Shown: piece by piece, positions 52,991-64,000 of the stretch
Layout of the letters: each line of letters opens with the position of its first letter
How positions within the stretch are numbered: position 1 is the first letter of the stretch
Notes under the pieces: model-generated
Seen by the model: the letters and a program-made list of their open reading frames with translations, nothing else
Database searches by the model: none
What the model was told of the DNA's origin: nothing
Translations under genes and position numbers: made by a program
From: Fulvia fulva
Taxonomy: Eukaryota; Ascomycota; Dothideomycetes; Mycosphaerellales; Mycosphaerellaceae
Length of the DNA: 64,000 nucleotides
Assembly (NCBI RefSeq): GCF_020509005.1
Contig: NC_063012.1
Location: 4,588,001-4,652,000 of the forward strand
Direction of reading: 5' to 3'

Positions 52991-54246
52991 GACTCATCCA
53001 TGCTGGTCTCCTGCTGGTCTTCTCGTGCTTCCTGCTGCTGGCTGCTATTTGGGATTGTGGTAAGGTTGAGCCTGCTTTGTGACGGGTCTCTTCCTGCAAC
53101 CACAATTGATTTTGGTCTACCTATGGCAGGGTGGCCTTGGGCCTGTATGGTCTCTTCTGTTCTGCCTCTTTTTAGAGGGTTGTAGACAGTCCTTAGGGGT
53201 TCTTGGGTGATTGTCCCTGTCTGGAATCTGATAGGGGTGTTGATCCTGGCTTCTCTTGCCCTCCTCTTTGCCTCAATCCTAGCTGTGCAGTCTTGGGACC
53301 AGGAAGGGTGTTTCTTTCCACAGCATGCACATCTGGCTTCACTCTTTGGGGCTGTGCAATTCTGTACTTTGTGGCTACCAGCACAGTGGGAACAAGTGTC
53401 CTTTTGGCTTGGGCATCTAGTAGAGATATGACCATACTGTTGGCACTTGAAGCATTGCAGTAGTCTGTGGGTGCTTCTATAGATTTCTGTGTCCATTCTT
53501 TCACATTCCCAGAAGATGCCCTTGTCAAGCACGGTGTTTGCCTGTTCTGCAGTGCCTATCCAGAGCACTAGAGAAGACTCTCTCTTTGTGTCCTTTGTCT
53601 TTCTGTTGACCTATGCTGCTTTTATGATCTGTAGCCCTGGGCATACAGCCTGGTTCTGGTCCTGCAGCCTCTTAAGGTCTCCTTCAATGTCAAACTTTGT
53701 GGTCATCCTATGGGCAATAACCATATTTTGTTGGTGTGAGACCTTAGCCGTCTTGCCTAGTTTGACTGTCCACTCCTTCTGTGTCGCTAGCCTCTTCCTG
53801 TCTTGCTCCTGTGCTGTGAACAGCTTAAGGACACCTCCCTTCTCTTTCCTGGCTCCAATGATGCCTTGTATCCCAATCTTCTGTATGATCTCCTTGCCTG
53901 ACAGGCCCTCAATCTCTTTCTGCTCTTGCTGGTCGGAAATGTAGATCTTGATAGCTGTTTTCGGGGGGGGAGGGTTTTGGGATGCAATTGCTGCCCAGGT
54001 TGGTTGGCTTGGTTTCTGGCCTTCCTGTGTCCTCTTCTTTGCTGCTGCTGCTACTGTCCTGTTAATGATTTGTCCTGTTTGGCTCCTTAGTGCCTTTAGC
54101 CCTCCAAGGAGCTCCAAAATCATCCCCTTAAGTGCTCTTTCTGGGTGCTCGCCATCTCCTGCCATTGCCATTGTTTCTGCCTTCCTGCAGACCTCCTTCC
54201 ACTCGTTACTCTCCTGCTCCTGGTCGTTTCCTGCGATCGCTATCAT
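52987..54246 (-). CDS. LINE B ORF1: gag-like RNA-binding protein, in-frame TAG
   Basis: Begins at ATG 54,246 (MIAIAGND). The upstream ATG of LINE A is absent, which supports this start. The same in-frame TAG as in LINE A closes the first part at 53,611; the frame stays open after it and carries the three CCHC knuckles to 52,987. No amino-acid difference from LINE A ORF1 was noticed. Confidence 0.85.
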
Positions 54247-54259
54247 CGTGTCCCTTTTC

Positions 54260-55113
54260 CTTTCCTTCTATATAGGTAGGCCCTTAACCCGATATGTTCG
54301 GACCTAATCTATATCGCGATGCTTACTTCGGCCCTTGTTAGGTTACGGTAGAGTAGGTAGTTATGTCTCTAGAAGGGGCGTAAGGCTAGGGGTCCTCGAT
54401 TTAGTAGAGGATTCTCTTCCTATTCCTATTCCTAAAGGTATCCCGCTACCTACTCTATAAGGCTTTACGTCTTTACCCTTTTCCTCCGTACCTTGTCCTC
54501 CCCCTCCTTCCTCTCTAGTCACTCCTAGGTTCGCTTAACGACTTTAAACGTACGTAGATCGTCTTACTTCTAGCTTTAACGTACCCTAAGGCTAGGTAGT
54601 CGGTCGTACCTCCTAGCGATCTTCTCTATAGAGTCCCGAATAGCTTATTATACTAGATAATCCGCCGTCTTCCTAGCGTATTAGATCCTTATTCCCTTAC
54701 TAAAATGTTTAATCGGGGGGGACCCTGTCTCTACCTCTACTACTCTTGTTAGCGTTGTCTTATAGGCTCCTAGTATCCGTCTAAGGTTCGCGGCCTACGT
54801 CCGGTTTAGGGTCCCTCTATTCGCTTCGGGGTCGGTTTACCTACTCCTCCTATCCCTATATCTAGGCCCCGTAGAGCATTACTAGTTTTACGATCGTCTT
54901 ATATATAATCCTTACCTTATTAAACGTAGCTCCCTATATTAACGTTATAAGTCTAGTTATTATAGCCTCGTTAACCTAGGCTCTATTCTAGGCTTTCCTA
55001 ATCTAGGGGTTCTAGCTAAGCTTAGGGTCTAGCTAGATTCCTAGGACTCGTAATTCGGGAGAGGGCTTCGTTACGTAACCCTAGATAGTAACCGTTACTT
55101 ATATATTATAGTA
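54260..55113 (-). mobile_element. RIPed Tad-C LINE, C-terminal part of ORF2
   Basis: The minus-strand translation near 54,390-54,280 matches LINE A HNYLLYSDLTRSEASIAI and IRSEHIGVRAYLH with RIP-type changes (HNYLLY, SIAI, IRSEHIGLRAYLY). It ends at the LINE B 5' end with CTATATAGAAGGAAAG, whose continuation is at 13,062. On the right it is cut by the Tad-B insertion and resumes at 58,502. Confidence 0.75.
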
Positions 55114-58100
55114 CTTACCTCCGGAGACCGTAAACCGAGCGGGCTACGCGACGAATATTAGACGAGCGGACTACAGAACAACAACTAAGCGGACTATATA
55201 ACGGCGTCGAGCGGACTACGAAACAATCTAGTGTTTGCTAGCGGGCAATACGGTAGGTAGGTAGATACGCGACGAAGCCTATAAGGGCCTATTAAACACC
55301 CGGTATAGGAACGAGGGTTTTGCCTAAGGCACTGCCTATCCCGCTACATAACGTACCTAGTCTAATATAGTAGATTGCGACGAGGAAAAGACGATAGCCT
55401 AAGCAAGGAAAAGACGGCTATTAGGACGGGGAAAAGACGTATAATACAAGTAGATTAGTTCTATAATCGGGGAGGATCGAGGGTAGGGTAATAAGGAACT
55501 TTATATTAGTTAGTAGGTAGAAACGTAAGGAATACGCTGCCCGGCGTAGTGTGTGCCCCGAGCAAACCTACGAGGCATAGACGGCCGCTTTCTAGAGATA
55601 GGCTACGGTAACGCGAAGGGCGTCAAAACCTAGGGCGTGGTGTATACTAGTAGCGACGGCTAACACTGTCTATATAGCCCGAGAGGACGGATACGTATGT
55701 CGGTCAATAGAGAGCACTAAAGGGCTTAGGCCTATAGAGGTAGATATTGGCTTAAGGAGCAAATAGGGAGGGAGGTCGTAGAGGGAAGCTTTTGCTCCGG
55801 GCTAACCTCTCGAAACGAGGCTATACGGTAGTACTAGATAAGTAGGAAAGCGCGGTTAAGACTTGTCACCTTATCTCGTAGCTAGCTTACTAAATACGAT
55901 TCCTTCCTTACTAACTAACGATATAGTCCAAACTATACTAGACGCCGGAGTATACTACGGTAGTAAGAGAAGCAAGGAGAGCCCGCCGGGTGTAGACGAG
56001 TAGCTATAGCGAGAAGGCCTAGAACGTATATAGGGAGGCATACTAACAGAAGAAAGCTATAATACGGAGGGAGAAAGCAGTCGGCTAGAGGGCTATAGTA
56101 GAAGAAATCGCCGGCAAGCTAGAGAGGATGTAGAAGCTAGTAAAATGGGCCCGACAGGACCCTATTTAGGGCCCCTCCTTCTCTATCCTAGCGCTATAAT
56201 CGCCTAGTGGCCTAGTTAGCGACCCCGAGGCCAAGGCGCGTCTACTAGCTAGCAAGTTCTTCCCGCCCCTAGTCTAGGCTGATCTAAGCGACATAAACAG
56301 CTCTACTCCCCTAGCCCCTAGCATCGCGGTCTAATAGGAGGTGTCCGAGGGAGAAGTTGCCGCTATACTAAGGAAGTTGCCGGTAAAGAAAGCCCCGGGG
56401 CCGGATAGGATCCTAAACGAGCTACGAAAGAAGTATAGAGATTAACTAGCCCTAGTAGTCGTAGCGATCTTTAACGCCTACCTATAGACCGGACACTACC
56501 TGATAGTATTTAAATAATCGGCGATAGTAGTCCTACGTAAGCCGTAAAAGGAAGACTATACGTAGATAAAGTCGTACCGTCTAATTACGCTCCTTAATAC
56601 TCTTAGGAAGGCGCTTAAGAAGGTAGTTATAACGAGACTCTCCGAGGCGGTAGAGGAATACTCCCTACTCCCGGACACCTAGATAGGTACGCGCCTATAG
56701 CGATCGACGCTATCCGTAATAGAACTTATCACCTCTTAGGTAAAGGCTATCTAGTATAAGAATAGGGACAAGGTAGCATCCTTACTTAGTCTAGACATAT
56801 CGGGAGCCTTCGACTAAGTGTTATACCCGCGGCTACTCTATATCCTAAGGTCGAAAGGACTCTCTAAGTAGCTTATTAACTTCGTACGGTCCTACCTCTA
56901 AAACCGTAGCACGTCGATCCTAGTCGGCTAGTATAAAAGCCTATTTTAAGTAGTCTATACTAGAATCCCGTAAGGCTTAACGCTAGTACCTATTCTGTTC
57001 CTCTTCTTTATAGCGACGCTACTCCTAGCCCTAGAATCCTAGAACACCGCTACGAGCGGCTTCGTAGACGATACGAACATCCTAGCGTAGTCTTCCTCGA
57101 CTAAGGAGAACTATAGGCTACTAGAAGAGAAGTATAAGATCTACGAGGACTAGGCTAGGAGGTACGGGGCTCGGTTTACCCTAGAAAAGTACAATCTAAT
57201 ACACTTTACGCGCCGGCTACGGTTCTATAATAAATAAGCTTCTATCTAGATATAGGGGTATACGACTAACCCGGTAAATTAGCTTAGGATCCTCGGACTA
57301 TAGGTAGACCCGGCGCTATAGTAGAGGAAGTACGTATAGGTAATATTACGGAAAGCTAAATAGAATATAGTATTATACTAGAGGCTTACTACGTCTATAT
57401 AGGGGGCGGACTTTCAGTAGTTACGACTTCTATATACGGCTAGTATACGGCTAGTCCTTACCTATAGTAGCTAAGTATAGTCCCTAGGCGAGAGGGCCTA
57501 CCTATTAAAGGGACTCGCCGCGCCGTTAGCGAAGATCTAAAACTAATGCTTAAGGAAGGTCACCGGGGTATATAAGTCGATACTAACGAGGATACTTAAG
57601 TACGAGACTACTATACCGCTAATCGACCTATATATCTAGGGACTACGGACCTCCTACTTAGGTAAGTCGGTATAGTACCTAGTATAGAAGGTCATCGCTA
57701 GTATAGTCGTAAGGGCCTACGAATTAGTACTAGCGTATAAGTGCATTCGACCTAGAAACGAGCCGAACTACCGGGTAAGGGACGAATAGCTAGTAATACG
57801 ATAGGAAGGTAAGAAATCGTTTATAGAGCAACTATAGAAAGAGAGGTAGAACAACTAGGGTGTAGGGTATAGTAGACGCCCTTAGCTAGCGGGATAACAT
57901 AAGTAATAGTTAGCTACGAAATCCGCGGTTAAGTACCCCCCGAAGCTTATCTACTACCGCCTTACGAGGATATAGAGTAGGATAGGAACCTAACTACGAA
58001 GCGAACACATCGGCCTCTAGAGGTACCTATTATAGAGGAAGGTTCTAGAATATACAAATACTAGCTACCCCTACGGCTATTACTCCTAGAACGTACGGTA

Positions 58101-58501
58101 CGTACTCCTCGTCTATCCGAGGTAGTCGCTAGGAAGGGGGAGTAGATAGTAAAGGCGAGGAACCGGACGATTAGGGCACTTCTTAATAATATTAAGGACC
58201 TACGGCGTATTACGAACTAGATACTAGAGAAGGGCTAGCTAGAACAGTACCGCCTAGTAGGAGCAGTATAGGAAGAGAGGACACGACGTAGCGCGACGAG
58301 ACCGGCTAGGAGCGGGGGCTAACGGGGTAGTTATATAGACTACGTACGTTCAGAGGGAAAGCTAATCTAGATAAGGAGTAGTCGGGGGCGGGAAGGGTTT
58401 TTACCTATTCGGATTTCCCTTTGTATATAACAATAGATATATACCTATATAGGCCGGATAGGGTCCTAGAACAGGGGAATGACAAATCTATCTATCTATC
58501 T
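55114..58501 (+). mobile_element. Internally deleted RIPed Tad-B LINE
   Basis: Plus orientation. It shares the full-length 5' end (TTACCTCCGGAGACCG) and the TATC-repeat 3' tail (58,487-58,501) with the 20,485-25,988 copy, but is 3.39 kb long. About 2.1 kb corresponding to 25,190-23,075 (ORF1 C-terminus and endonuclease) is missing at a junction near 55,905. RT is present (56,400-57,100, FVDDTNILA at 57,061-57,087, catalytic Asp pair unmutated). A duplication of ATATATTATAGTA flanks it (55,101-55,113 and 58,502-58,514). It lies within Tad-C. Confidence 0.82.
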
Positions 58502-60403
58502 ATATATTATAGTAGGTTCTTGCCTTACTTAAGTAGATAAGCTAGTACTTTTCCGGGGCAAAACGGGCGCCGTATCGACGTACCTATTCCTCGTATACCT
58601 CGTATCTTTCTATAAGTAGCCGGTAGTTTTCTTCGGTCGTCGTTAACTAGACTAGGATGTTCGTATCGTCGACAAACCCCGAGGCCGACGTCTATAGTAA
58701 GGTAAGTAGTAGGATTAGGTCCGCTATAAAGATTAAGAAGAGGATCGGGGATAGTATTAAGCCCGAGGGGATCCCGTATTCTATATATATAAGTTTGCCC
58801 TCCTTACGCGTCCTAAGGACAATCTACGTTATTCTCTCCTTAAGGAAGGAGTTTACGAAACTTTTTACCTACCGCGGGATTCATTTTTACTGTAGGATAT
58901 AGAGGAGTCGCTCGTAGAAGACGTTATTGAATGCCCCTAAGATATTTATAGATAATAGTAATAAAGCTCTATTCCGTCCGTAGTACTAGAGAGTCTCAAT
59001 CTATTCGGTAATAAGCTCTATAGCCGTTAGGGTAGATCGTTTGCTCCTACTACCTATCTATATCTCTAGGAGTAGGTTATTATCCTCGACGAGCTATATA
59101 ATTCTTCTCGCTACGACCTTCTCTAGTATCTTTCCGATTATATTTAGGAGTACGATCGGCCTATAGGACTTTAGCTTTATATAGTCCTCCTTCTATAGCT
59201 TCTTTAGGACGACTATAAGGGACCGCCTAAATAGCTATAGGTAGTACCTCTTACGTAGGTAAGCCGTAAATAGTTTAACGAGGTATAGGGCGACTTCTTC
59301 TTTATATTCTTTAAGGAGGAGGTTTAGGATACCGTTAGGTCCCGGGGCCTTACGGCCCTTTAGCTTTCCTATAATCTCCTTTATCTCCTTATTGCCTACT
59401 ATCTAGTATATATCGAGTAGCTCCGGGTAGATCGTTCCCTCTATATCCGTTACGTCGGCCGTTAACTACATCGTAAAGAAGTAGTCGGCGAACGCCTTCG
59501 CCTTCCCTTCCGGCGTTATCTATATTATACCTATCGTATCCTAGATTAGGGGAAGTATAGTATCCTATCCCCGTCTCCGGCCCTTACCTACTTTATAAGC
59601 CGCTATATCTACTCCGAGTTCTCTATTACGAGACCTATAGTTACCCTCTAGTCTTCTCGCTTGTCTCGTTATATTTAGGCCTTCTTTGCCTAACTTACTT
59701 TCTAGTACTTGTCCTACGCTTCTTAGCTTTACTCCTTCGTCTATTTTCGCCTTGCCCTCCTTACGTCCTTAACTTTAGCTAAGTACTCTAGGGTCTAGAA
59801 GGGCTTCTAGTGCTTCGAGGGCCTTAGTTCTAGTATATATTCCTCGGCCGCCTACTATATCGTCGTTACTATCTGTTCCGCCGTACTATTAAGCTCGGCT
59901 TCCGTCTCCCCGATACTAGTGTTATTTAGGTACTATTTAAGTAGATTCCGGATCTCCTCCTAGAGAGCTTTTTTCTAGTTAAGGCGCTTTTCACCCCGAA
60001 GCTCCTCTTCTATTCCCGTCGCTATCGTTATCTAGATAGGGATGTAGTCTAACCCTACCTCTAGGGTAAGGTTAGGTCTATACTCTACTAGCCTTATTAC
60101 TACGTCCCTCGATAGGAAGTATAGGTCGATAGTACTCGCGCTTATTCTTACCGTCTACGTCTCTATACCCTTTAGGGTCACGAGCTCTATATCCCTACTT
60201 TCCGTAATCTCTAGGAGCTTACTACCTAAATATACGTAAGGGGGGGGGGGGTGAATTCTAGACTCTACGTTAGGTAGTAGAGGTTGAAGTCGCCTAGGAG
60301 GATATAGTTTATATCCCCTTAGTCGAGTACCTAGTTAAGTCGTACTAGCGTACCGAGGTCTCTACTCGTTCTTTCCTAAGGAGGAGGGTTATAGACGTTA
60401 TAT
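58502..60403 (-). mobile_element. RIPed Tad-C LINE, RT and endonuclease part
   Basis: Continues 54,260-55,113 beyond the Tad-B insertion. RT motifs on the minus strand: FVDDTNILV-like at about 58,660-58,680 and GIP region at about 58,770. Endonuclease relic at about 60,400-59,900. It contains a run of 12 G at 60,240-60,251. On the right it is interrupted by another Tad-B whose tail starts at about 60,404. The 81-codon open frame on the plus strand at 58,657 is an antisense shadow. Confidence 0.7.
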
Positions 60404-63400
60404 AGATAAATAGATTTGTTATTCCCCTATTCTAGGACCCTATTCGGCCTATATAGGTATATGTCTATTATTATATATAAAGGGAAACCCGAATAGGTAA
60501 AAACCCTTCCCGCCCCCGACTTCTCCTTATCTAGATTAGCTTCCCCTTAAAACGTATGTAGTCTATATTACTACTCCGTTAGCCCCCGCTCCTAGCCGGT
60601 CTTATTACGCTACGCCGTATCCTCTCTTCCTATACTACTCCTACTAGGCGGTACTATTCTAGCTAGCCCTTCTCTAGTATCTAGTTCGTAATACGCCGTA
60701 GGTCCTTAATATTATTAAGAAGTGCCCTAATCGTCCGGTTCCTCGCCTTTACTATCTACTCCCCCTTCCTAGCGACTACCTCGGATAGACGAGGAGTACG
60801 TACCGTACGTTCTAGGAGTAATAGCCGTAGGGGTAGCTAGTATTTGTATATTCTAGAACCTTCCTCTATAATAGGTACCTCTAGAGGCCGATGTGTTCGC
60901 TTCGTAGTTAGGTTCCTATCCTACTCTATATCCTCGTAAGGCGGTAGTAGATAAGCTTCGGGGGGTACTTAACCGCGGATTTCGTAGCTAACTATTACTT
61001 ATGTTATCCCGCTAGCTAAGGGCGTCTACTATACCCTACACCCTAGTTGTTCTACCTCTCTTTCTATAGTTGCTCTATAAACGATTTCTTACCTTCCTAT
61101 CGTATTACTAGCTATTCGTCCCTTACCCGGTAGTTCGGCTCGTTTCTAGGTCGAATGCACTTATACGCTAGTACTAATTCGTAGGCCCTTACGACTATAC
61201 TAGCGATGACCTTCTATACTAGGTACTATACCGACTTACCTAAGTAGGAGGTCCGTAGTCCCTAGATATATAGGTCGATTAGCGGTATAGTAGTCTCGTA
61301 CTTAAGTATCCTCGTTAGTATCGACTTATATACCCCGGTGACCTTCCTTAAGCATTAGTTTTAGATCTTCGCTAACGGCGCGGCGAGTCCCTTTAATAGG
61401 TAGGCCCTCTCGCCTAGGGACTATACTTAGCTACTATAGGTAAGGACTAGCCGTATACTAGCCGTATATAGAAGTCGTAACTACTGAAAGTCCGCCCCCT
61501 ATATAGACGTAGTAAGCCTCTAGTATAATACTATATTCTATTTAGCTTTCCGTAATATTACCTATACGTACTTCCTCTACTATAGCGCCGGGTCTACCTA
61601 TAGTCCGAGGATCCTAAGCTAATTTACCGGGTTAGTCGTATACCCCTATATCTAGATAGAAGCTTATTTATTATAGAACCGTAGCCGGCGCGTAAAGTGT
61701 ATTAGATTGTACTTTTCTAGGGTAAACCGAGCCCCGTACCTCCTAGCCTAGTCCTCGTAGATCTTATACTTCTCTTCTAGTAGCCTATAGTTCTCCTTAG
61801 TCGAGGAAGACTACGCTAGGATGTTCGTATCGTCTACGAAGCCGCTCGTAGCGGTGTTCTAGGATTCTAGGGCTAGGAGTAGCGTCGCTATAAAGAAGAG
61901 GAACAGAATAGGTACTAGCGTTAAGCCTTACGGGATTCTAGTATAGACTACTTAAAATAGGCTTTTATACTAGCCGACTAGGATCGACGTGCTACGGTTT
62001 TAGAGGTAGGACCGTACGAAGTTAATAAGCTACTTAGAGAGTCCTTTCGACCTTAGGATATAGAGTAGCCGCGGGTATAACACTTAGTCGAAGGCTCCCG
62101 ATATGTCTAGACTAAGTAAGGATGCTACCTTGTCCCTATTCTTATACTAGATAGCCTTTACCTAAGAGGTGATAAGTTCTATTACGGATAGCGTCGATCG
62201 CTATAGGCGCGTACCTATCTAGGTGTCCGGGAGTAGGGAGTATTCCTCTACCGCCTCGGAGAGTCTCGTTATAACTAGCTTCTTAAGCGCCTTCCTAAGA
62301 GTATTAAGGAGCGTAATTAGGCGGTTCGACTTCACCTACGTATAGTCTTCCTTTTACGGCTTACGTAGGACTACTATCGTCGATTATTTAAATACCGTTA
62401 GGTAGTATCCGGTCTATAGGTAGGCGTTAAAGATCGCTACGACTACTAGGGCTAGTTAATCTCTATACTTCTTTAGTAGCTCGTTTAGGATCCTATCCGG
62501 CTCCGGGGCTTTCTTCGCCGGTAACTTCCTAAGTATAGCGGTAACTTCTCCCTCGGACACCTCCTATAAGACCGCGATACTAGGGGCTAGGGGAGTAGAG
62601 CTGTTTATATCGCTTAGATTAGCCTCGACTAGGGGCGGGAAGAACTTACTAGCTAGTAGACGCGCCTTAGCCTCGGGGTCGCTAACCGGGCTACTAGGCG
62701 ATTATAGCGCTAGGATCGAGAAGGAGGGGCCCTATATAGGGTCCTATCGGGCCTATTTTGCTAGCTTCTATATCCTCGCTAGCTTACCGGCGATTTCTTC
62801 TACTATAGCCCTCTAGCCGATTGCTTTCTCCCTCCGTATTATAGCTTTCTTCTATCAGTATACCTCCCTATATACGTTCAAGGCCTCCTCGCTATAGCTA
62901 CTCGTCTATACCCGGCGGGCTCTCCTTACTTCTCTTACTACCGTAGTGTACTTCGGCGTCTAGTATAGTTTAGACTATATCGTTAGTTAGGTAAGCGGAA
63001 CGTGAAGTAAGGTCGCTTTTCTTATTTCGTCTATTAACCCTTAGACTGCCTCGTCTATCTCGTCTTTACTATTATATTGCTACTACGCTATCTAGACTAG
63101 CCTCTCGGAGTTATCGAGGTACGCCTAGATATTAGCCTAGTAGGCCTTTCTCTAGTTTAGCTTAGGGGTTCTCGCTAGTGTGCGTTATATCTATGTCGTA
63201 ATAGAGGTTCTAACTAGTATATAGTCTAACGACGCCTCGAGTTTATGTTCGATCCTATAGTAGGTTACCGTATAGTAGTAGCTATCTAAGATCTAGGAGA
63301 GGTCGATTGTGCCTTAGAGTCCCCCTCTCTCTAGGTATCTAGGTCCTTCGGGGTATTAAGGGCAATTACGTTACTCGCTATTAAGTCGAGTACTTCGTCG

Positions 63401-64000
63401 GCTATAGGGTACGGCTATATAAGGCTCTCCTAGGAAGGGTAGTTTATGTTAAAGTCTCCTACTACGATATAGCACCCTTGTCTCTTAAGCGTACTGTCTA
63501 GGTGTCTATAGACCCTAAGGTCGCGGCTAGACCTCGAGGCTAGCGGTTGTATATATAGGTTGTGTATCTAGGTACTACCTACGTAGAGGGAGGTAATATC
63601 GCCCCCGCCTTCTTCGTCTACGTAGTACACTACCTCCTAGTCGGATTCTAGTATGTCCTTACTAATATAGAAGCACGTGCGGGGTTTCCCGTCGCCTCGT
63701 AGGTATGTCGTATAGCCTAGTAACTTATAGGTCGTTAGTCTCTTATAGTGCGGGTTAATCTATAGCTCCTAGATCACTAGGACGTAGTAGACGTACGGGT
63801 CCGCCTCGTATAGGAAATGGTTCTAGACTATATCCTTACTATAGTTAATGTTATACTAGATGATACTAAGCGTATCGAGGCTAGTTATCGGCATCGACAA
63901 TCATTTCCTCTATATCGTCCTATGTCCTACTGCCCTATACGTCCTAGTCTACGCCTATCGGCTATGTACTAAAGGGGAGCCGGGCCTAGTTAGATTCTCT
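60404..64000 (-). mobile_element. RIPed Tad-B LINE, runs off the right edge
   Basis: The 3' tail with TATC/GATA repeats at 60,404-60,416 is followed by the same sequence as 20,503-24,090, base for base apart from scattered RIP-type and other substitutions. RT at about 62,700-61,800, endonuclease at about 63,900-63,200. The intact Tad-B sequence at 63,830-63,850 (ATCCTTACTATAGTTAA) shows the empty state of the site where Fot1 copy 2 inserted elsewhere. ORF1 and the 5' end lie outside the window. Confidence 0.78.

Larger units (their letters stand above)
49403..54259 (-). mobile_element. LINE B: inverted near-identical copy of LINE A
   Basis: Same structure as LINE A on the minus strand: a TATC-type tail at 49,403-49,420 (one more unit than A), ORF2, ORF1, and a 5' end at AAGGGACACG (54,256). 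Differences noticed are few: three bases in the RT segment (two amino-acid changes: Asp in A to Asn in B after GPDGIP, Val to Ala in SQCM(V/A)QG), one base next to the tail, and the tail length. No RIP. Its 5' flank is RIPed Tad-C and its 3' flank is RIPed Fot1. Confidence 0.93.

Noticed and set aside
58657..58902. An 81-codon plus-strand open frame at the right side.
   Set aside because: It lies antisense to the RT of the RIPed Tad-C LINE and mirrors the antisense frame of LINE A RT.
60240..60251. A run of 12 G in a Tad-C relic.
   Set aside because: Homopolymer slippage or sequencing error is enough to explain it; no associated structure seen.
1..64000. CRISPR arrays, rRNA, tRNA genes, bacterial operons or ribosome binding sites.
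   Set aside because: None seen; composition and gene families are fungal and eukaryotic.

Overview
This is a transposon graveyard from a filamentous ascomycete (Pezizomycotina; a Dothideomycete would fit, but that is inference). The reasons are Tad-type LINEs, Ty1/copia and gypsy LTR elements, Fot1/pogo-type DNA transposons, and a very strong repeat-induced point mutation (RIP) signature. From about 3.6 kb onward most of the DNA has almost no CA or TG and is full of TA (for example 15,001-15,060 has about nine TA, one CA and no TG). No intact host housekeeping gene is visible. Gene symbols are left empty because nothing can be named with certainty.

Layout. 1-3.1 kb: un-RIPed accessory DNA with a GIY-YIG-like ORF, a broken paralogue of it, and a decayed gene with Myb/SANT-like helix-turn-helix repeats. 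3.1-4.65 kb: two Fot1-like transposon remnants. 4.65-8.2 kb: RIPed relics (an unrecognised coding repeat U with a solo copia LTR inside it, LINE pieces, and the end of a second Fot1 copy). 8.2-13.06 kb: LINE A, an almost intact Tad-type retrotransposon. 13.06-26.3 kb: RIPed LINE Tad-C, repeat U, LINE Tad-D, a gypsy gag region and a full-length LINE Tad-B. 26.34-32.24 kb: a young Ty1/copia element with 235-bp LTRs (one difference) and a 5-bp target duplication; its right LTR carries a 287-bp TA-flanked MITE. 32.2-49.4 kb: RIPed gypsy pol, a Tad-C LINE split by a complete 7.2-kb RIPed gypsy element (185-bp LTRs), a Tad-B piece and most of a Fot1 copy. 49.4-54.26 kb: LINE B, a near-identical inverted copy of LINE A. 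54.26-64 kb: Tad-C split by an internally deleted Tad-B, then another Tad-B running off the edge.

Main result: the flanks of LINE A and LINE B are swapped. The 3' flank of A pairs with the 5' flank of B (16-bp target-site duplication), and the 5' flank of A pairs with the 3' flank of B. Inverting the 36.3 kb between them in silico rejoins a split Fot1 transposon with its TA duplication, the Tad-B LINE it landed in, and the reading frame of a Tad-C LINE. The simplest reading is an inversion by recombination between the two inverted LINE copies (or an assembly error with the same effect).

Three RIP strata are visible: saturated old relics, a partly mutated solo copia LTR, and essentially unmutated LINE A/B and copia. 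The unmutated elements show the opposite bias, near absence of CpG. Both LINE copies share one in-frame stop in each ORF, each one CpA-to-TpA change from a Gln codon.
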